64,000 nucleotides of DNA from Streptomyces sp. L2 (GCF_004124325.1 NZ_QBDT01000001.1:3534001-3598000), one strand, 5' to 3'; numbered from the stretch's first letter, positions 17,619-26,689 are shown. The notes: generated by a model from the letters alone, not told the origin. Program-made: numbers and translations.

Positions 17619-18368
17619 GTGGGTCATCCGGAGATGCAGCCCGAGGGTCCGCCGCAGGACGGGCCGGGTGAGGGGGCGGCCGGGCTGCGGCCGGGCGATC
17701 TGACCGGGCGGTGCCTGCCGCTCGGCGACTGGGGCGAGCCGGCGCGGCGGCTCGACGAGATGTACCGGTGGGTGGAGCGCGGGGCGCTGCAGACCGCCGC
17801 GTGGTACCTCGCGGACCGGGTGTGGAAGCGGCGGGGCGCGCGGGTGCTGCGGGGCGGGGCGGCGGCGGGGGCGGTGTGCGGGGCGGCGCTGCCGCTGCTG
17901 GATCTGACCGGGGTGGTGGGCGGGGTGGCCCCCTGGGGGTACCTGGCGCTGCTGCTCGCGGTGGCGTGCGTGGGGGTGGACCGGTTCTTCGGGGTGACGT
18001 CCGGGTGGATAAGGGACCTGGCGACGGCGCAGGCGGTGCAGCGGCGGTTGCAGGTGCTGCAGTTCGACTGGGCGTCGGAGAGTGTGCGGGAGGTGCTGGG
18101 TCCTGCGGAGGGGACGGCGAGTGAGGCGGCGGAGCGGTGTCTGGGGGTGCTGCGGAGGTTCTCGGAGGATGTGAGCGAGTTGGTGCGGACGGAGACGGCC
18201 GACTGGATGGTGGAGTTCCGCACGGGCTCCGCGCCACTGGGCCTCCAGGCGTCCATGTCCCCGGCCGCCCGCCCGGACCCCGGGTCCGGCCCCGGCCGCT
18301 ACCCCCTCCCCCCCACCAACGGCACCCGCCCCAACATGCCCCGCCAACGCCCCCCAGAACCGAGGTAG
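17619..18368 (+). CDS. SLATT-domain membrane protein
   Basis: 249 aa from GTG 17619. Two adjacent transmembrane helices (about 78-100, LRGGAAAGAVCGAALPLLDL, and 107-127, GYLALLLAVACVGVDRFFG) follow an amphipathic segment and precede a long helix (LQVLQFDWASESVREVLG), the SMODS/SLATT topology. SLATT proteins are thought to act as membrane effectors in nucleotide-signal conflict systems, but no nucleotidyltransferase gene (SMODS) is next to it and the family is also seen as a solitary Streptomyces gene near recR. The Pro-rich tail (about 215-249) is low-complexity. Function in this context is unknown. Confidence 0.65.
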   Translation: MGHPEMQPEGPPQDGPGEGAAGLRPGDLTGRCLPLGDWGEPARRLDEMYRWVERGALQTAAWYLADRVWKRRGARVLRGGAAAGAVCGAALPLLDLTGVVGGVAPWGYLALLLAVACVGVDRFFGVTSGWIRDLATAQAVQRRLQVLQFDWASESVREVLGPAEGTASEAAERCLGVLRRFSEDVSELVRTETADWMVEFRTGSAPLGLQASMSPAARPDPGSGPGRYPLPPTNGTRPNMPRQRPPEPR

Positions 18369-18432
18369 GCCCACGGACCCGGGCCCGGCTCCCCTCCCCG
18401 GCACCCACCGGGCACCGCCCGCAGGAGGGCCC

Positions 18433-18556
18433 ACTCACCGGCGCTCCCCGGGCACCGCCCGCCGGAGGGGGTGGGGTCCACTCCCCGGCGCTCCCCGGGT
18501 GCCGCCCGCCGGAGGGGGTGGGGTCCACTCCCCGGCGCTCGCCGGGTGCCGCTGCG
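18433..18556. repeat. 47-bp tandem repeat
   Basis: Units start at 18433, 18480 and 18527 (47-bp period), with cores CGGCGCTCCCCGGG and CGGAGGGGGTGGGGTCC; the third unit runs into the dispersed composite repeat at 18545. A degenerate half unit precedes it around 18397. The whole 18369-18728 gap is repeat-derived; I see no gene. Confidence 0.8.
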
Positions 18557-18684
18557 CCCACCCGTGCCGCCCCTAGCGGCACGCATGCCCGCAGCTGGGT
18601 CGTATTGGGGCCGCTGCCGGGTGGGCGCCGCCGAACGCGCCACAGCTACGACGTGCCCCGTAAGGGGCGCGGGGAACTGCGCGA
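18545..18684 (+). repeat. Composite dispersed repeat, copy 1 (R2 module plus R1 hairpin)
   Basis: The R2 module (18545-18600) begins GGTGCCGCTGCGCCCACCC and ends GGCACGCATGCCCGCAGCT. About 60 bp on, GACGTGCCCCGTAAGGGGC leads into the R1 core GCGCGGGGAACTGCGCGA (within 18664-18684). R1 can fold as GCGC...GCGC and is preceded by CCCC(GTAA)GGGG. The same order and orientation recur at 50977-51303 (+) and 48215-47940 (-). This copy lacks the GGGGGTCCCCCAGG hairpin cassette found in the other two R2 modules. Confidence 0.8.
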
Positions 18685-18728
18685 CTAGCCACAGCGGACC
18701 CGCACTCGCGAACGAGCCGGCGGCAGCC

Positions 18729-20597
18729 CTACTGCTTTGTGTAGGTCAGGCTTTCGCCGCCCCCCACCTTCGCTCGCCGCAGCGTCCCGTCCGGCTGCAA
18801 AGTGACCTCCGTGGCCTCTCCGGGGGAGCAGGAGGAGAGGGGGTCGCCGGAGGTGACCGTGGAGGGGCCGATCTCCAACGGCCCTGCCCCGCCCGGCTGT
18901 TGGGCCAGCTGGGCGGAGAAGACGCAGTGGTACGTCCCCCCACCGGCCGTGGGCCCGTCGGCGATCAGCGTCAACACGGCGTCGCCCACCTCCCCCTGCT
19001 GAATCGTCAGCGCACGCGGATTCGACCCGTTGGCGTTCTCGATCGATGCCTGCCACGTCCCGAGATACGCGTCCGGAATCGCCCCCGCCGAAGCAGACGC
19101 CGACGCCGACGCTGATGCCGAGGAAGACGTCGTCGGCGACGTACTAGCCGTGGCCGTGGGACCCGGGCCCCCCTTGCCCCCTCCCGTGCCGCCCGCCGTG
19201 TCGTGCCCGCCCCGGTTCATCAGCGCGTAGACCGCCCCGCCCGCGCCCAGCGCCACGATCACCGCGATCACCGCGAGCAGCGCCGTGGAGCGTCCGCTCC
19301 GCCGCTCGGGCTCCTGCCCGAACCCGGCCGTCACCGGCCCGGGCGGGTACGGCGGGGTGGCCCCGAGCCCGCCGCCGTAGGGGGCGTAGGAGGCGTACGG
19401 CGCGGGCGGCGCCGGCGTCTGCTGCGGGTAGCCGTACGTGCCGCCGGCCGGGGCGTACCCCGGAGGCGGCGGAGTCTGCCCGGCCACCATGGTCGGCAGA
19501 TGGTTCAGCTCTGAAGGCGGCCCACCCGGCACCGGCGTCCCACCCGGAAGCCCCGGAGACCCGCCCGGCAACCCCGGCGCCACAACCGGCACCGGCGGCA
19601 CGACCGCCCCCGCACCCGCACCCGCCCCCGCAGGTCCCGCAGATCCGACAGCCCCCGCCCCCGCAGCCCCCTCCCCCGCAGGGTCCTCCACCTCCAGCAG
19701 GTCCACCGCGTGGCGCCCCAGCTGGGCGACCAGCGCGCTCGGGAGCCACGGGTCGCGGGAGCGGCCGCCGGTCACCGTGTCCTCGGCGCCCGTGCGCTGG
19801 AGGATCTGGTCCAGGGTCGGCCGGGCGGCCGGGTCCTTGCGCAGGCACGCGCGGACCAGGTCGGCGATCCCCTCGGGCACTGCCTCCAGGTCGGGTTCGT
19901 GCTCGGCGATGCGGAACATCAGCGCGTGCACGCCGCTGTCGGTGCTGCCGAAGGGCAGCGTGCCGGTGGCGGCGTAGGCGAGGACGGAGCCGAGGCAGAA
20001 GACGTCGCAGGCCGGGGTGACGCGGTCGCCCCGCACCTGCTCGGGCGCCATGAAGCCCGGCGAGCCCACGAGCGCGCCGGTCCGGGTCAGGCCGCCGTCC
20101 GTGACGGTCTCCAGGGCCCGTGCGATGCCGAAGTCGATGACGCGCGGGCCGTCGATGGTGACCAGCACGTTGGACGGCTTGAGGTCGCGGTGGATCAGCC
20201 CGGCCGCGTGGATGTCCTTCAGCGCGTTCGCCAGCCCGGCGCCCAGGATCCGTACCGACCGCTCGGGCAGCGCCCCGTGGTCGTGGCCGACGACCTGCTG
20301 CAGGCTCGGACCGGCGACGTACCCGGTGGCGACCCACGGCACGGCGGCCTCGGTGTCCGCGTCCAGCACCGGCGCGGTCCAGTGCCCGCCGACCTGCCGC
20401 GCGGCCCGCACCTCCTGCCGGAACCGCGCCCGGAACTCCTCCTGCGCGGCCAGCTCCTCGCGGACCAGTTTCACGGCGACGGTACGGCCCCGGTCCGAGC
20501 GGGCGAGGTACACCTGCCCCATGCCGCCCGCGCCCAGCCGCGCCAGCAGCCGGTACGCCCCGATCCCCTGCGGATCGCCCGGCCCGAGCTTCTCCAT
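18729..20597 (-). CDS. Transmembrane serine/threonine protein kinase (PknB-like)
   Basis: 622 aa from ATG 20597 (GGCGGGGCGG upstream). The N-terminal kinase domain is complete: GAGGMG glycine loop (22-27), VAVK with K43, HRDLKPSN (136-143), DFG (155-157) and MAPE (183-186). A Pro/Gly/Ala-rich juxtamembrane region (about 310-430) leads to one transmembrane helix (about 436-460) and a Ser/Ala-rich linker, then an extracellular beta-rich domain (about 510-622; YLGTWQASIENANG, YHCVFSAQL) with two Cys that may pair. It would sense an external cue and phosphorylate cytoplasmic Ser/Thr targets. No PASTA repeats are present, so the ligand differs from PknB. The frame stays open to 22349 but upstream sequence is antisense to the aminotransferase. 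Confidence 0.92.
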   Translation of the reverse strand: MEKLGPGDPQGIGAYRLLARLGAGGMGQVYLARSDRGRTVAVKLVREELAAQEEFRARFRQEVRAARQVGGHWTAPVLDADTEAAVPWVATGYVAGPSLQQVVGHDHGALPERSVRILGAGLANALKDIHAAGLIHRDLKPSNVLVTIDGPRVIDFGIARALETVTDGGLTRTGALVGSPGFMAPEQVRGDRVTPACDVFCLGSVLAYAATGTLPFGSTDSGVHALMFRIAEHEPDLEAVPEGIADLVRACLRKDPAARPTLDQILQRTGAEDTVTGGRSRDPWLPSALVAQLGRHAVDLLEVEDPAGEGAAGAGAVGSAGPAGAGAGAGAVVPPVPVVAPGLPGGSPGLPGGTPVPGGPPSELNHLPTMVAGQTPPPPGYAPAGGTYGYPQQTPAPPAPYASYAPYGGGLGATPPYPPGPVTAGFGQEPERRSGRSTALLAVIAVIVALGAGGAVYALMNRGGHDTAGGTGGGKGGPGPTATASTSPTTSSSASASASASASAGAIPDAYLGTWQASIENANGSNPRALTIQQGEVGDAVLTLIADGPTAGGGTYHCVFSAQLAQQPGGAGPLEIGPSTVTSGDPLSSCSPGEATEVTLQPDGTLRRAKVGGGESLTYTKQ

Positions 20598-20852
20598 GGC
20601 CGCCCCGCCTTCCCCCCACATGTGTGCAACGGACCGAGAATAGTGCGGGCCCCCGGGGAGTCGTACGGCCCTCCGTCTACGGTTCCGTAACAGGGTTCGA
20701 CGACAGGCGACCCCGACCCGCCCCGCCCCTCCGGCGCCCGGGGCGGGCGTACCGCGGGAGGCGTCCACCCGACAACCTGTCGTAAAAAGCCTCCGCCCAC
20801 AGAACAAGACGCCGATACCGCTTCCGCATGGCGGACATTTACGCTCGCCGAC

Positions 20853-22211
20853 ATGACCCCTCAGCCCCACCCCGAAGCCGGCGCCGTAGTGAAGGCCACG
20901 GACCGTGCGCACGTGTTCCACTCCTGGTCGGCCCAGGAGCTCATCGACCCGCTCGCCGTCGCCGGCGCCGAGGGGTCGTACTTCTGGGACTACGACGGCA
21001 AGCGGTACCTGGACTTCGCCAGCGGGCTCGTCTACACGAACATCGGCTACCAGCACCCCAAGGTGGTCGCCGCGATCCAGGAGCAGGCCGCGCGGATGAC
21101 GACGTTCGCGCCCGCGTTCGCCATCGAGGCGCGCTCGGAGGCGGCCCGGCTGATCGCCAAGCGGACCCCCGGTGACCTGGACAAGATCTTCTTCACCAAC
21201 GGCGGCGCCGACGCCGTCGAGCACGCGGTGCGGATGGCCCGGCTGCACACGGGCCGCCCGAAGGTGCTGTCGGCGTACCGCTCGTACCACGGCGGCACGC
21301 AGCAGGCCGTGAACATCACCGGCGACCCGCGCCGCTGGGCCTCCGACAGCGGCACGGCCGGCGCCGTGCACTTCTGGGCGCCCTACCTGTACCGCTCCCG
21401 CTTCTATGCCGAGACCGAGGAGCAGGAGTGCGCGCGGGCGCTGGAGCACCTGGAGACGACGATCGCCTTCGAGGGTCCGGGGACGATCGCCGCGATCATC
21501 CTGGAGACCGTCCCCGGCACGGCCGGGATCATGATGCCGCCGCCCGGCTACCTCGCCGGAGTGCGGGAGCTGTGCGACCGGCACGGCATCGTGTTCGTCC
21601 TCGACGAGGTCATGGCCGGGTTCGGGCGGACCGGCGAGTGGTTCGCGGCCGGTCTGTACGACGTCGTCCCCGACCTGATGACCTTCGCCAAGGGCGTGAA
21701 CTCCGGGTACGTCCCGCTCGGCGGTGTCGCCATCTCGGAGAAGATCGCCGACACCTTCGGCAAGCGCCCCTACCCGGGCGGCCTCACCTACTCCGGGCAT
21801 CCGCTGGCCTGCGCCGCCGCCGTCGCCACGATCAACGTGATGGCGGAGGAGGGAGTCGTGGAGAACGCCCGGCGGCTCGGCGAGAGCGTGGTCGGGCCCG
21901 CCCTGCGCGAGCTGGCCGAGCGGCACCCCAGCGTCGGCGAGGTGCGCGGCACCGGCATGTTCTGGGCGCTGGAGCTGGTCAAGGACCGCGAGACCCGCGA
22001 GCCGCTCGTGCCGTACAACGCGACCGGCGAGGCGAACGCGCCCATGGCCGCGTTCGCCGCCACCGCCAAGCAGCACGGCCTGTGGCCCTTCGTGAACATG
22101 AACCGCACCCACGTGGTGCCCCCGTGCAACGTGACCGAGCCCGAACTGAAGGAGGGCTTCGCGGCCCTCGACGCGGCCCTGACGGTCGCCGACGGCCACA
22201 CCACCGCATAG
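20853..22211 (+). CDS. Class III PLP-dependent aminotransferase
   Basis: 452 aa. It has the class III pattern: GSYFWDYDGKRYLDFASGL (41-59), NGGADAVEHAVRMAR (PLP phosphate contact), YRSYHGG (~143), VLDEVMAGFGRTG (~249-261), the PLP lysine in TFAKGVNSGY (near 280) and SGHPLACAAA. Closest remembered relatives are omega-amino acid:pyruvate (taurine- or beta-alanine-type) aminotransferases; the substrate is not determined. The GntR gene lies 605 bp downstream beyond a repeat array. It diverges from the kinase gene with a 255-bp promoter region between. Confidence 0.85.
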   Translation: MTPQPHPEAGAVVKATDRAHVFHSWSAQELIDPLAVAGAEGSYFWDYDGKRYLDFASGLVYTNIGYQHPKVVAAIQEQAARMTTFAPAFAIEARSEAARLIAKRTPGDLDKIFFTNGGADAVEHAVRMARLHTGRPKVLSAYRSYHGGTQQAVNITGDPRRWASDSGTAGAVHFWAPYLYRSRFYAETEEQECARALEHLETTIAFEGPGTIAAIILETVPGTAGIMMPPPGYLAGVRELCDRHGIVFVLDEVMAGFGRTGEWFAAGLYDVVPDLMTFAKGVNSGYVPLGGVAISEKIADTFGKRPYPGGLTYSGHPLACAAAVATINVMAEEGVVENARRLGESVVGPALRELAERHPSVGEVRGTGMFWALELVKDRETREPLVPYNATGEANAPMAAFAATAKQHGLWPFVNMNRTHVVPPCNVTEPELKEGFAALDAALTVADGHTTA

Positions 22212-22411
22212 GCCTGGCCCGGCCGGGCTCAGCAGCGCGTCACCGGGCCCGGCGCCGCACCGACCGGCCGGCCCTGGCGCCCTGGCAGTGGCCCGGCCCG
22301 GTGTCGCGTCGGCCTGTCGGCCGAGCCGGGAACCGCCAGGAGGACCCACCGGGAAACGATCCGCCGCATCCGGGCCACCACCTCACTCCGCCCGCGCGAA
22401 CGCGCCCCTCA

Positions 22412-22432
22412 GGGGCGCGGGGAACTGCGCGA
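22412..22432 (+). repeat. Solo copy of the R1 dispersed repeat
   Basis: GCGCGGGGAACTGCGCGA preceded by CGCCCCTCAGGGGC and followed by CAAGCCAC, the same hairpin as at 18664, 47940 and 51131. No R2 module precedes this copy. Confidence 0.75.
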
Positions 22433-22472
22433 CAAGCCACGGACACCCCGCACCCGCCGACGAACGGAAGCC

Positions 22473-22710
22473 GCCGGGCGGGGGCGCGGACGACGCCGGG
22501 CCGGGCCGCAGACACCGCCGGGCCAGGCCGCAGACACCGCCGGGCCGGGCCGCAGACACCGCCGGGCGGGGGCGCGGACGACGCCGGGCCAGGCCGCAGA
22601 CACCGCCGGGCCAGGCCGCAGACACCGCCGGGCGGGGGCGCGGACGACGCCGGGCCAGGCCGCAGACACCGCCGGGCGGGGGCGCGGACGACGCCGGGCC
22701 AGGCGCCGGA
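22473..22710. repeat. 22-bp two-variant tandem array (ten units plus a partial)
   Basis: All units are 22 bp and begin GCCGGGC. Type A contains CAGGCCGCAGACACC (or CGGGCCGCAGACACC); type B contains GGGGGCGCGGACGAC. The order is B A A A B A A B A B then a truncated A. There are no unique spacers between units. It fills the gap between the aminotransferase and the GntR regulator; the rest of the 22212-22816 gap shows no gene. Confidence 0.85.
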
Positions 22711-22751
22711 CCACCGCTGACGTCGGCGGCAGCCGAACGCGTAAGGTGGCG

Positions 22752-22783
22752 TGCTCGTACGTGTAGGCGAGTACGTGCGAGCA
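22752..22783. promoter_or_regulatory. Inverted repeat, candidate GntR operator
   Basis: TGCTCGTACGT (22752-22762) and ACGTGCGAGCA (22773-22783) form 11-bp arms with one mismatch around a 10-bp spacer, 34 bp before the GntR start. The spacing of the arm centres is about two helical turns. Autoregulation of the GntR-glycosyltransferase unit is inferred. Confidence 0.45.
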
Positions 22784-22816
22784 TGTCACCCGAACGCGTG
22801 AGGAGAGGCCCGGACG

Positions 22817-23509
22817 ATGCCCGGCAACGTCGCCGTGACACGCAGCACCCTGCGCCAGCAGATCGCGGACGCCCTGCGCGACGAGGTGCTGGCCGGACGG
22901 CTGCAGCCGGGCCGCGCCTTCACCGTCAAGGAGATCGCCGACCAGTACGGCGTCTCCGCGACCCCCGTCCGCGAGGCGCTCGTCGACCTGTCCGCGCAGG
23001 GCATCCTGGAGGCCGACCAGCACCGCGGCTTCCGGGTCCCGGAGTACTCCCTCGCCGACTACCGGCACATGATCGACGCCCGGGCCCTCGTCACCAACGG
23101 CATGTTCAGCGCCCTCGGCGACGGCCACCCCGCGTTCCGCGTCCCGGAGGACCCCCGTACCGCCGCCGCCCTGGCCGCCGTGCGCCGGCGCGGCGAGGAG
23201 GCGCAGCGGGCCGCCGCCTCCGGCGACCTGACCGTGCTGATCGGCTACGACCTCAGGTTCTGGCGCGAGCTGAGCAATCTGTTCGGCAACCCCTACCTCG
23301 CCGACTTCCTGCACCGGCTGCGCGTGCAGTCCTGGGTGTGCGCGGTGCAGCACCTGCGCCGGCTGCCCGACATACGCGGCCGGCTGTGGGCCGGGCACAC
23401 CGACCTCGTCGACGCGCTCGCCCGCCGGGAGGCCGAGGGCGCCCGCGCGATCGTCGCCGCCGCCAACGCCCACGCCCTCGACCTCATCGAGCGGCTGGCC
23501 GCCGGATGA
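22817..23509 (+). CDS. GntR family transcriptional regulator (FadR/FCD type)
   Basis: 230 aa from ATG 22817 with AGGAGAGG upstream. Residues about 6-75 form the GntR winged helix (LRQQIADALRDEVLAGRLQPG, VKEIADQYGVSATPVREALVDLSAQGIL); residues about 90-225 form an all-helical FCD ligand domain (LRFWRELSNLFGNPYLADFLHRLRVQSW). FCD regulators bind small carboxylates, often through a metal. An inverted repeat just upstream may be its operator. The stop overlaps the start of the glycosyltransferase gene by 4 bp, which couples the two; the class III aminotransferase upstream is another plausible target. Confidence 0.9.
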   Translation: MPGNVAVTRSTLRQQIADALRDEVLAGRLQPGRAFTVKEIADQYGVSATPVREALVDLSAQGILEADQHRGFRVPEYSLADYRHMIDARALVTNGMFSALGDGHPAFRVPEDPRTAAALAAVRRRGEEAQRAAASGDLTVLIGYDLRFWRELSNLFGNPYLADFLHRLRVQSWVCAVQHLRRLPDIRGRLWAGHTDLVDALARREAEGARAIVAAANAHALDLIERLAAG

Positions 23510-25947
23510 GCGACCGTACCGGTATGGGCACCGGCACCGGCGCCGTCGACCTGTCCGTCGTCGTCCCCGCCTACAACGAGGAGACCCGCCTCGGCCCCAC
23601 CCTCGACGCCATCACCGGCTACCTCACCGAGACCGCGGGCCGCTGGGGCTCCTGGGAGGTGATCGTCGCCGACGACGGCTCGACCGACGGCACCCGTGAG
23701 GTGCCCGAGCTGCACCGGCCCGGCGTCCGGCTCGTCACCGGTGACCGCAACCGGGGCAAGGGACACGCCCTGCGCCTCGGCGTCGCCGAGTCCCGCGGGC
23801 GGCGGGTACTGGTCACCGACGCCGACCTGGCCGCGCCGATCGAGGAACTGGAGCGGCTCGACAAGGCGCTCAGCGAGGGCAACGCTGCCGCGATCGGCTC
23901 CCGGTCGGTGCCGGGCGCCGACATAGCGAACCGGCAGCACCGGGTGCGCGAGCTGATGGGCCGCGCCGGGAACGTGCTGATCCGCGCGGTGGCCGTGCCC
24001 GGGATACGGGACACGCAGTGCGGGTTCAAGCTGTTCGAGGGCGACCGGGCCCGGGAGGCGTTCGGCGCCGCCCGGCTGGACGGCTGGGGCATCGACGTGG
24101 AGGTGCTGCACCACTTCCACCGGGCCGGGCTGCCGGTCGCCGAGGTCCCGGTCCGCTGGAGCCACCAGCCCGGCTCCAAGGTCGGCCCGCTCGCCTACCC
24201 CCGGGTCCTCACCGACCTCGCCCGCATCCGCGCCCGCACCCTGAGCCGCGCCCACCTCCTCGCCGCCGTGCTGTTCCTGCTGATGTCGGTGACCCTGTAC
24301 TCGGGCCGCTTCTTCGACCCGGCGCACCGCTACCTGACCGACTCCATGCAGGACCAGAACCAGTGGGAGTGGTTCTTCGCGGTCACCGCCCACAACGTGG
24401 CCCACCTGCACAACCCGTTCTTCACCGACCTCCAGGGCTTCCCCGACGGGGTCAACCTGATGGCGAACACGGTGATGCTCGGCCTGTCGGTGCCGTTCGC
24501 GCCCGTCACGCTGCTGTTCGGTCCGGCCCTCGCCCTCAGCCTGTGCATGACCCTCGGCCTGGCCGCCACCGCGTTCGCCTGGTACCGGCTGATGGCGAAA
24601 CGGGTCGTACGGCACCGGGCCGCGGCCTTCGTCGGAGCGTCGCTCGCCGCGTTCGCGCCGCCGATGGTCAGCCACGCCAACGCGCACCCCAACTTCGTCG
24701 TCCTCTTCATGATCCCGCTGATCATCGAGCGCACCCTGCGCCTGGCCACGGGCGCCCGCGTGGTCCGGGACGGGACCGTGCTCGGCCTGATGACGGCCTA
24801 CCAGATCCTCCTCGGCGAGGAACCGCTCCTCCTGGCGGCCCTCGGCATGCTGCTGTTCGCCGCCGCCTACGGTGCCCTGCGCCGGGACGTGGCCCGAGCC
24901 GCCTGGCGGCCCCTCCTCCAGGGCCTGCTGATCGCCGGCGCGGTCTGCGTCCCGCTCGTCGCCTACCCCCTGTACTGGCAGTTCGCCGGACCGCAGAGCT
25001 ACGCCGGCATCGCGCACGGCGACAACGCCGGCAACAGCCCGCTGTCGATGCTCGCCTTCGCCGAACGCTCCCTGATCGCGGGCGACGCCGACACGGCGAA
25101 CGCGCTCTCCCTCAACCCCACCGAGCAGAACGCGTTCTACGGCTGGCCGCTGATCGCCGCCGCCTTCGCGATCACCGTACGGCTCTGGGACCGCGCGCTC
25201 GTCAAGGCGCTCGCCTTCACCGCCCTGGCCGCCGCCGTGCTCTCCTTCGGCCAGAAGATCCGCATCCCGCTCACCGACACCGTCGTCCCCGGCCCCTGGG
25301 CGCTGGTCGCCCACAAGCCGCTCTTCGAGTCGGTGATCGAGGGCCGGGTCGCGATGATCTGCGCCCCCGCCCTCGGCATGCTCCTCGCCCTCGCCCTGGA
25401 CCGCGTCGCCGTCTCCCGCGACCGCGCCACCCAGTACCTGGGCCTCCTCGGCGTCACCCTCGCCCTGCTCCCGCTGATCCCGGCCCCGCTGAAGTCCACC
25501 GACCGGGCGCCGGTCCCGGAGTTCATCGCCGCCGGCATGTGGAAGTCGTACGTCCGCCCCGGCGAGTCCCTCGTCCCCGTGCCGCTGCCCGACCCGGGCG
25601 CCTCCGAGGGCCTGCACTGGCAGACGGCCGCCCACCTCGGCTTCCGGATCCCGGGCGGCTACTACAACGGCCCCTGGGGACCGGACCACATCGGCATCTA
25701 CGGCGCCGCCCCGCGCATCACCTCCAACATGCTGCGCGACGTCCGCTACACGGGCGTGATCCCGGCCCTCGGCAAGGACTGGCAGACCCAGGCCGAGCAG
25801 GACTTCGCCTACTGGAAGGCGGGCTGCCTGGTGCTGGCCCCGCAGCCCAACGACGGCGCGCTGCGCACGGTCCTGAAGAAGCTGACCGGGCGGGAGGGCA
25901 CGTGGACCGGCGGGGTATGGGTATGGGACCTGCACAAAGGGACCTGA
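23506..25947 (+). CDS. Fused GT2 dolichyl-phosphate-type glycosyltransferase and polytopic membrane domain
   Basis: 813 aa from ATG 23506 (ATGA overlap with GntR). Residues about 14-245 are a GT2 domain: VVVPAYNEETRLGPTL, DDGSTDGTR (56-64), DAD (105-107), DTQCGFKLFEG and RWSHQPGSKVG, typical of polyprenyl-phosphate glucosyl/mannosyltransferases. From about residue 255 there are some ten membrane helices with long loops (AAVLFLLMSVTLYSGRFFDP, NPFFTDLQGFPDGVNLMANTVMLG), resembling GT-C or YfhO-like proteins, and the C-terminal ~180 residues are mainly extracytoplasmic. The fusion suggests one protein both charges the lipid carrier and transfers or flips the sugar outside. The acceptor is unknown. 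Confidence 0.85.
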   Translation: MSDRTGMGTGTGAVDLSVVVPAYNEETRLGPTLDAITGYLTETAGRWGSWEVIVADDGSTDGTREVPELHRPGVRLVTGDRNRGKGHALRLGVAESRGRRVLVTDADLAAPIEELERLDKALSEGNAAAIGSRSVPGADIANRQHRVRELMGRAGNVLIRAVAVPGIRDTQCGFKLFEGDRAREAFGAARLDGWGIDVEVLHHFHRAGLPVAEVPVRWSHQPGSKVGPLAYPRVLTDLARIRARTLSRAHLLAAVLFLLMSVTLYSGRFFDPAHRYLTDSMQDQNQWEWFFAVTAHNVAHLHNPFFTDLQGFPDGVNLMANTVMLGLSVPFAPVTLLFGPALALSLCMTLGLAATAFAWYRLMAKRVVRHRAAAFVGASLAAFAPPMVSHANAHPNFVVLFMIPLIIERTLRLATGARVVRDGTVLGLMTAYQILLGEEPLLLAALGMLLFAAAYGALRRDVARAAWRPLLQGLLIAGAVCVPLVAYPLYWQFAGPQSYAGIAHGDNAGNSPLSMLAFAERSLIAGDADTANALSLNPTEQNAFYGWPLIAAAFAITVRLWDRALVKALAFTALAAAVLSFGQKIRIPLTDTVVPGPWALVAHKPLFESVIEGRVAMICAPALGMLLALALDRVAVSRDRATQYLGLLGVTLALLPLIPAPLKSTDRAPVPEFIAAGMWKSYVRPGESLVPVPLPDPGASEGLHWQTAAHLGFRIPGGYYNGPWGPDHIGIYGAAPRITSNMLRDVRYTGVIPALGKDWQTQAEQDFAYWKAGCLVLAPQPNDGALRTVLKKLTGREGTWTGGVWVWDLHKGT

Positions 25948-26038
25948 GTCCGCCGCGCACCGACTACTCTTCCTGACCACTACCGGCGCCGTCCCGAGAC
26001 CGGGGACGGTGGCCGCGTCCCGATCCGAGGAGCCCTCT

Positions 26039-26689
26039 TTGGCCTGTGACCTGTGGCTGGTACCGCTCGTCGACGTGTTGTGCCACACCCCGGACAACCC
26101 GTTCGCCGAGGAACTCGCGCACTACAACAAGGCACTCGCCGAGGCCGGGCTCCCGCCGGTGCCGGTGTACCAGTACATGCCGGGCCTGTCCGGCGAGGTC
26201 GCCCCGGTGGCCGGCTTCGACTACGACGCGCTGCACTTCCTGCGCCGCGCCTATCTGCTCAAGGTGTGCGAGCTCCCGGTCACGCCGGTCGACGAACTCG
26301 GCGGTGACTACGAGCAGTTGCTGGAGATGTTCGAGTCGACGGCCCAGCAGTCCCACCTGGTCTGGCACTACGACCACGCGGGCGCCTACGTCCCGGTGGA
26401 ATTCCCCAGCCCGCTCTCCAACGACGAACTCCTCTCCGGTGGCGGCCCACTGGGCTCCTCGCACGCCCTGCTGCGTGAGCTGGAGTACGTCGCGCCGACG
26501 ATCGGCATCGACCCGGCCAACCCGCCGACGGCACCGGAACCGCCCTCGGCCCCCACGGAGTTGGAGGAGCCGGCGGTCCCGGCGCCGTACGATCCCAGCC
26601 CGTTCGCCCGCGAGCGGCACGTCTGGCTGGGCCTGCACGCGGCGGCGACCCGGAGCCTGGCGCAGGGGTCGATGATCGTCTTCAGCTGA
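26039..26689 (+). CDS. Hypothetical soluble protein
   Basis: 216 aa if started at TTG 26039, which has CGAGGAG at the right distance; no ATG/GTG fits the conserved-looking N-terminus (CDLWLVPLVDVLCHTPDNPFAEELAHYNKALAEAGLPPVPVY). The sequence is acidic with no membrane segment; a Pro-rich stretch (about 160-185) separates a main domain from a C-terminal helix HVWLGLHAAATRSLAQGSMIVFS. I do not recognise a family beyond Streptomyces hypotheticals. It follows the glycosyltransferase by 91 bp and may be co-transcribed. Confidence 0.7.
   Translation: MACDLWLVPLVDVLCHTPDNPFAEELAHYNKALAEAGLPPVPVYQYMPGLSGEVAPVAGFDYDALHFLRRAYLLKVCELPVTPVDELGGDYEQLLEMFESTAQQSHLVWHYDHAGAYVPVEFPSPLSNDELLSGGGPLGSSHALLRELEYVAPTIGIDPANPPTAPEPPSAPTELEEPAVPAPYDPSPFARERHVWLGLHAAATRSLAQGSMIVFS

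Noticed and set aside
20598..22349. N-terminal extension of the Ser/Thr kinase frame
   Set aside because: The kinase begins at 20597 with a good ribosome-binding site; the extension is antisense to the aminotransferase gene.
22473..22710. 22-bp array considered as a CRISPR locus
   Set aside because: Units are contiguous with no unique spacers and there are no cas genes; it is a minisatellite.
23293..26097. Minus-strand open frame of about 930 codons across the GntR and glycosyltransferase genes
   Set aside because: It is antisense to two genes with clear family motifs; the frame is open only because of GC bias and its composition (runs of Gly/Ala/Arg/Val) is that of a shadow frame.
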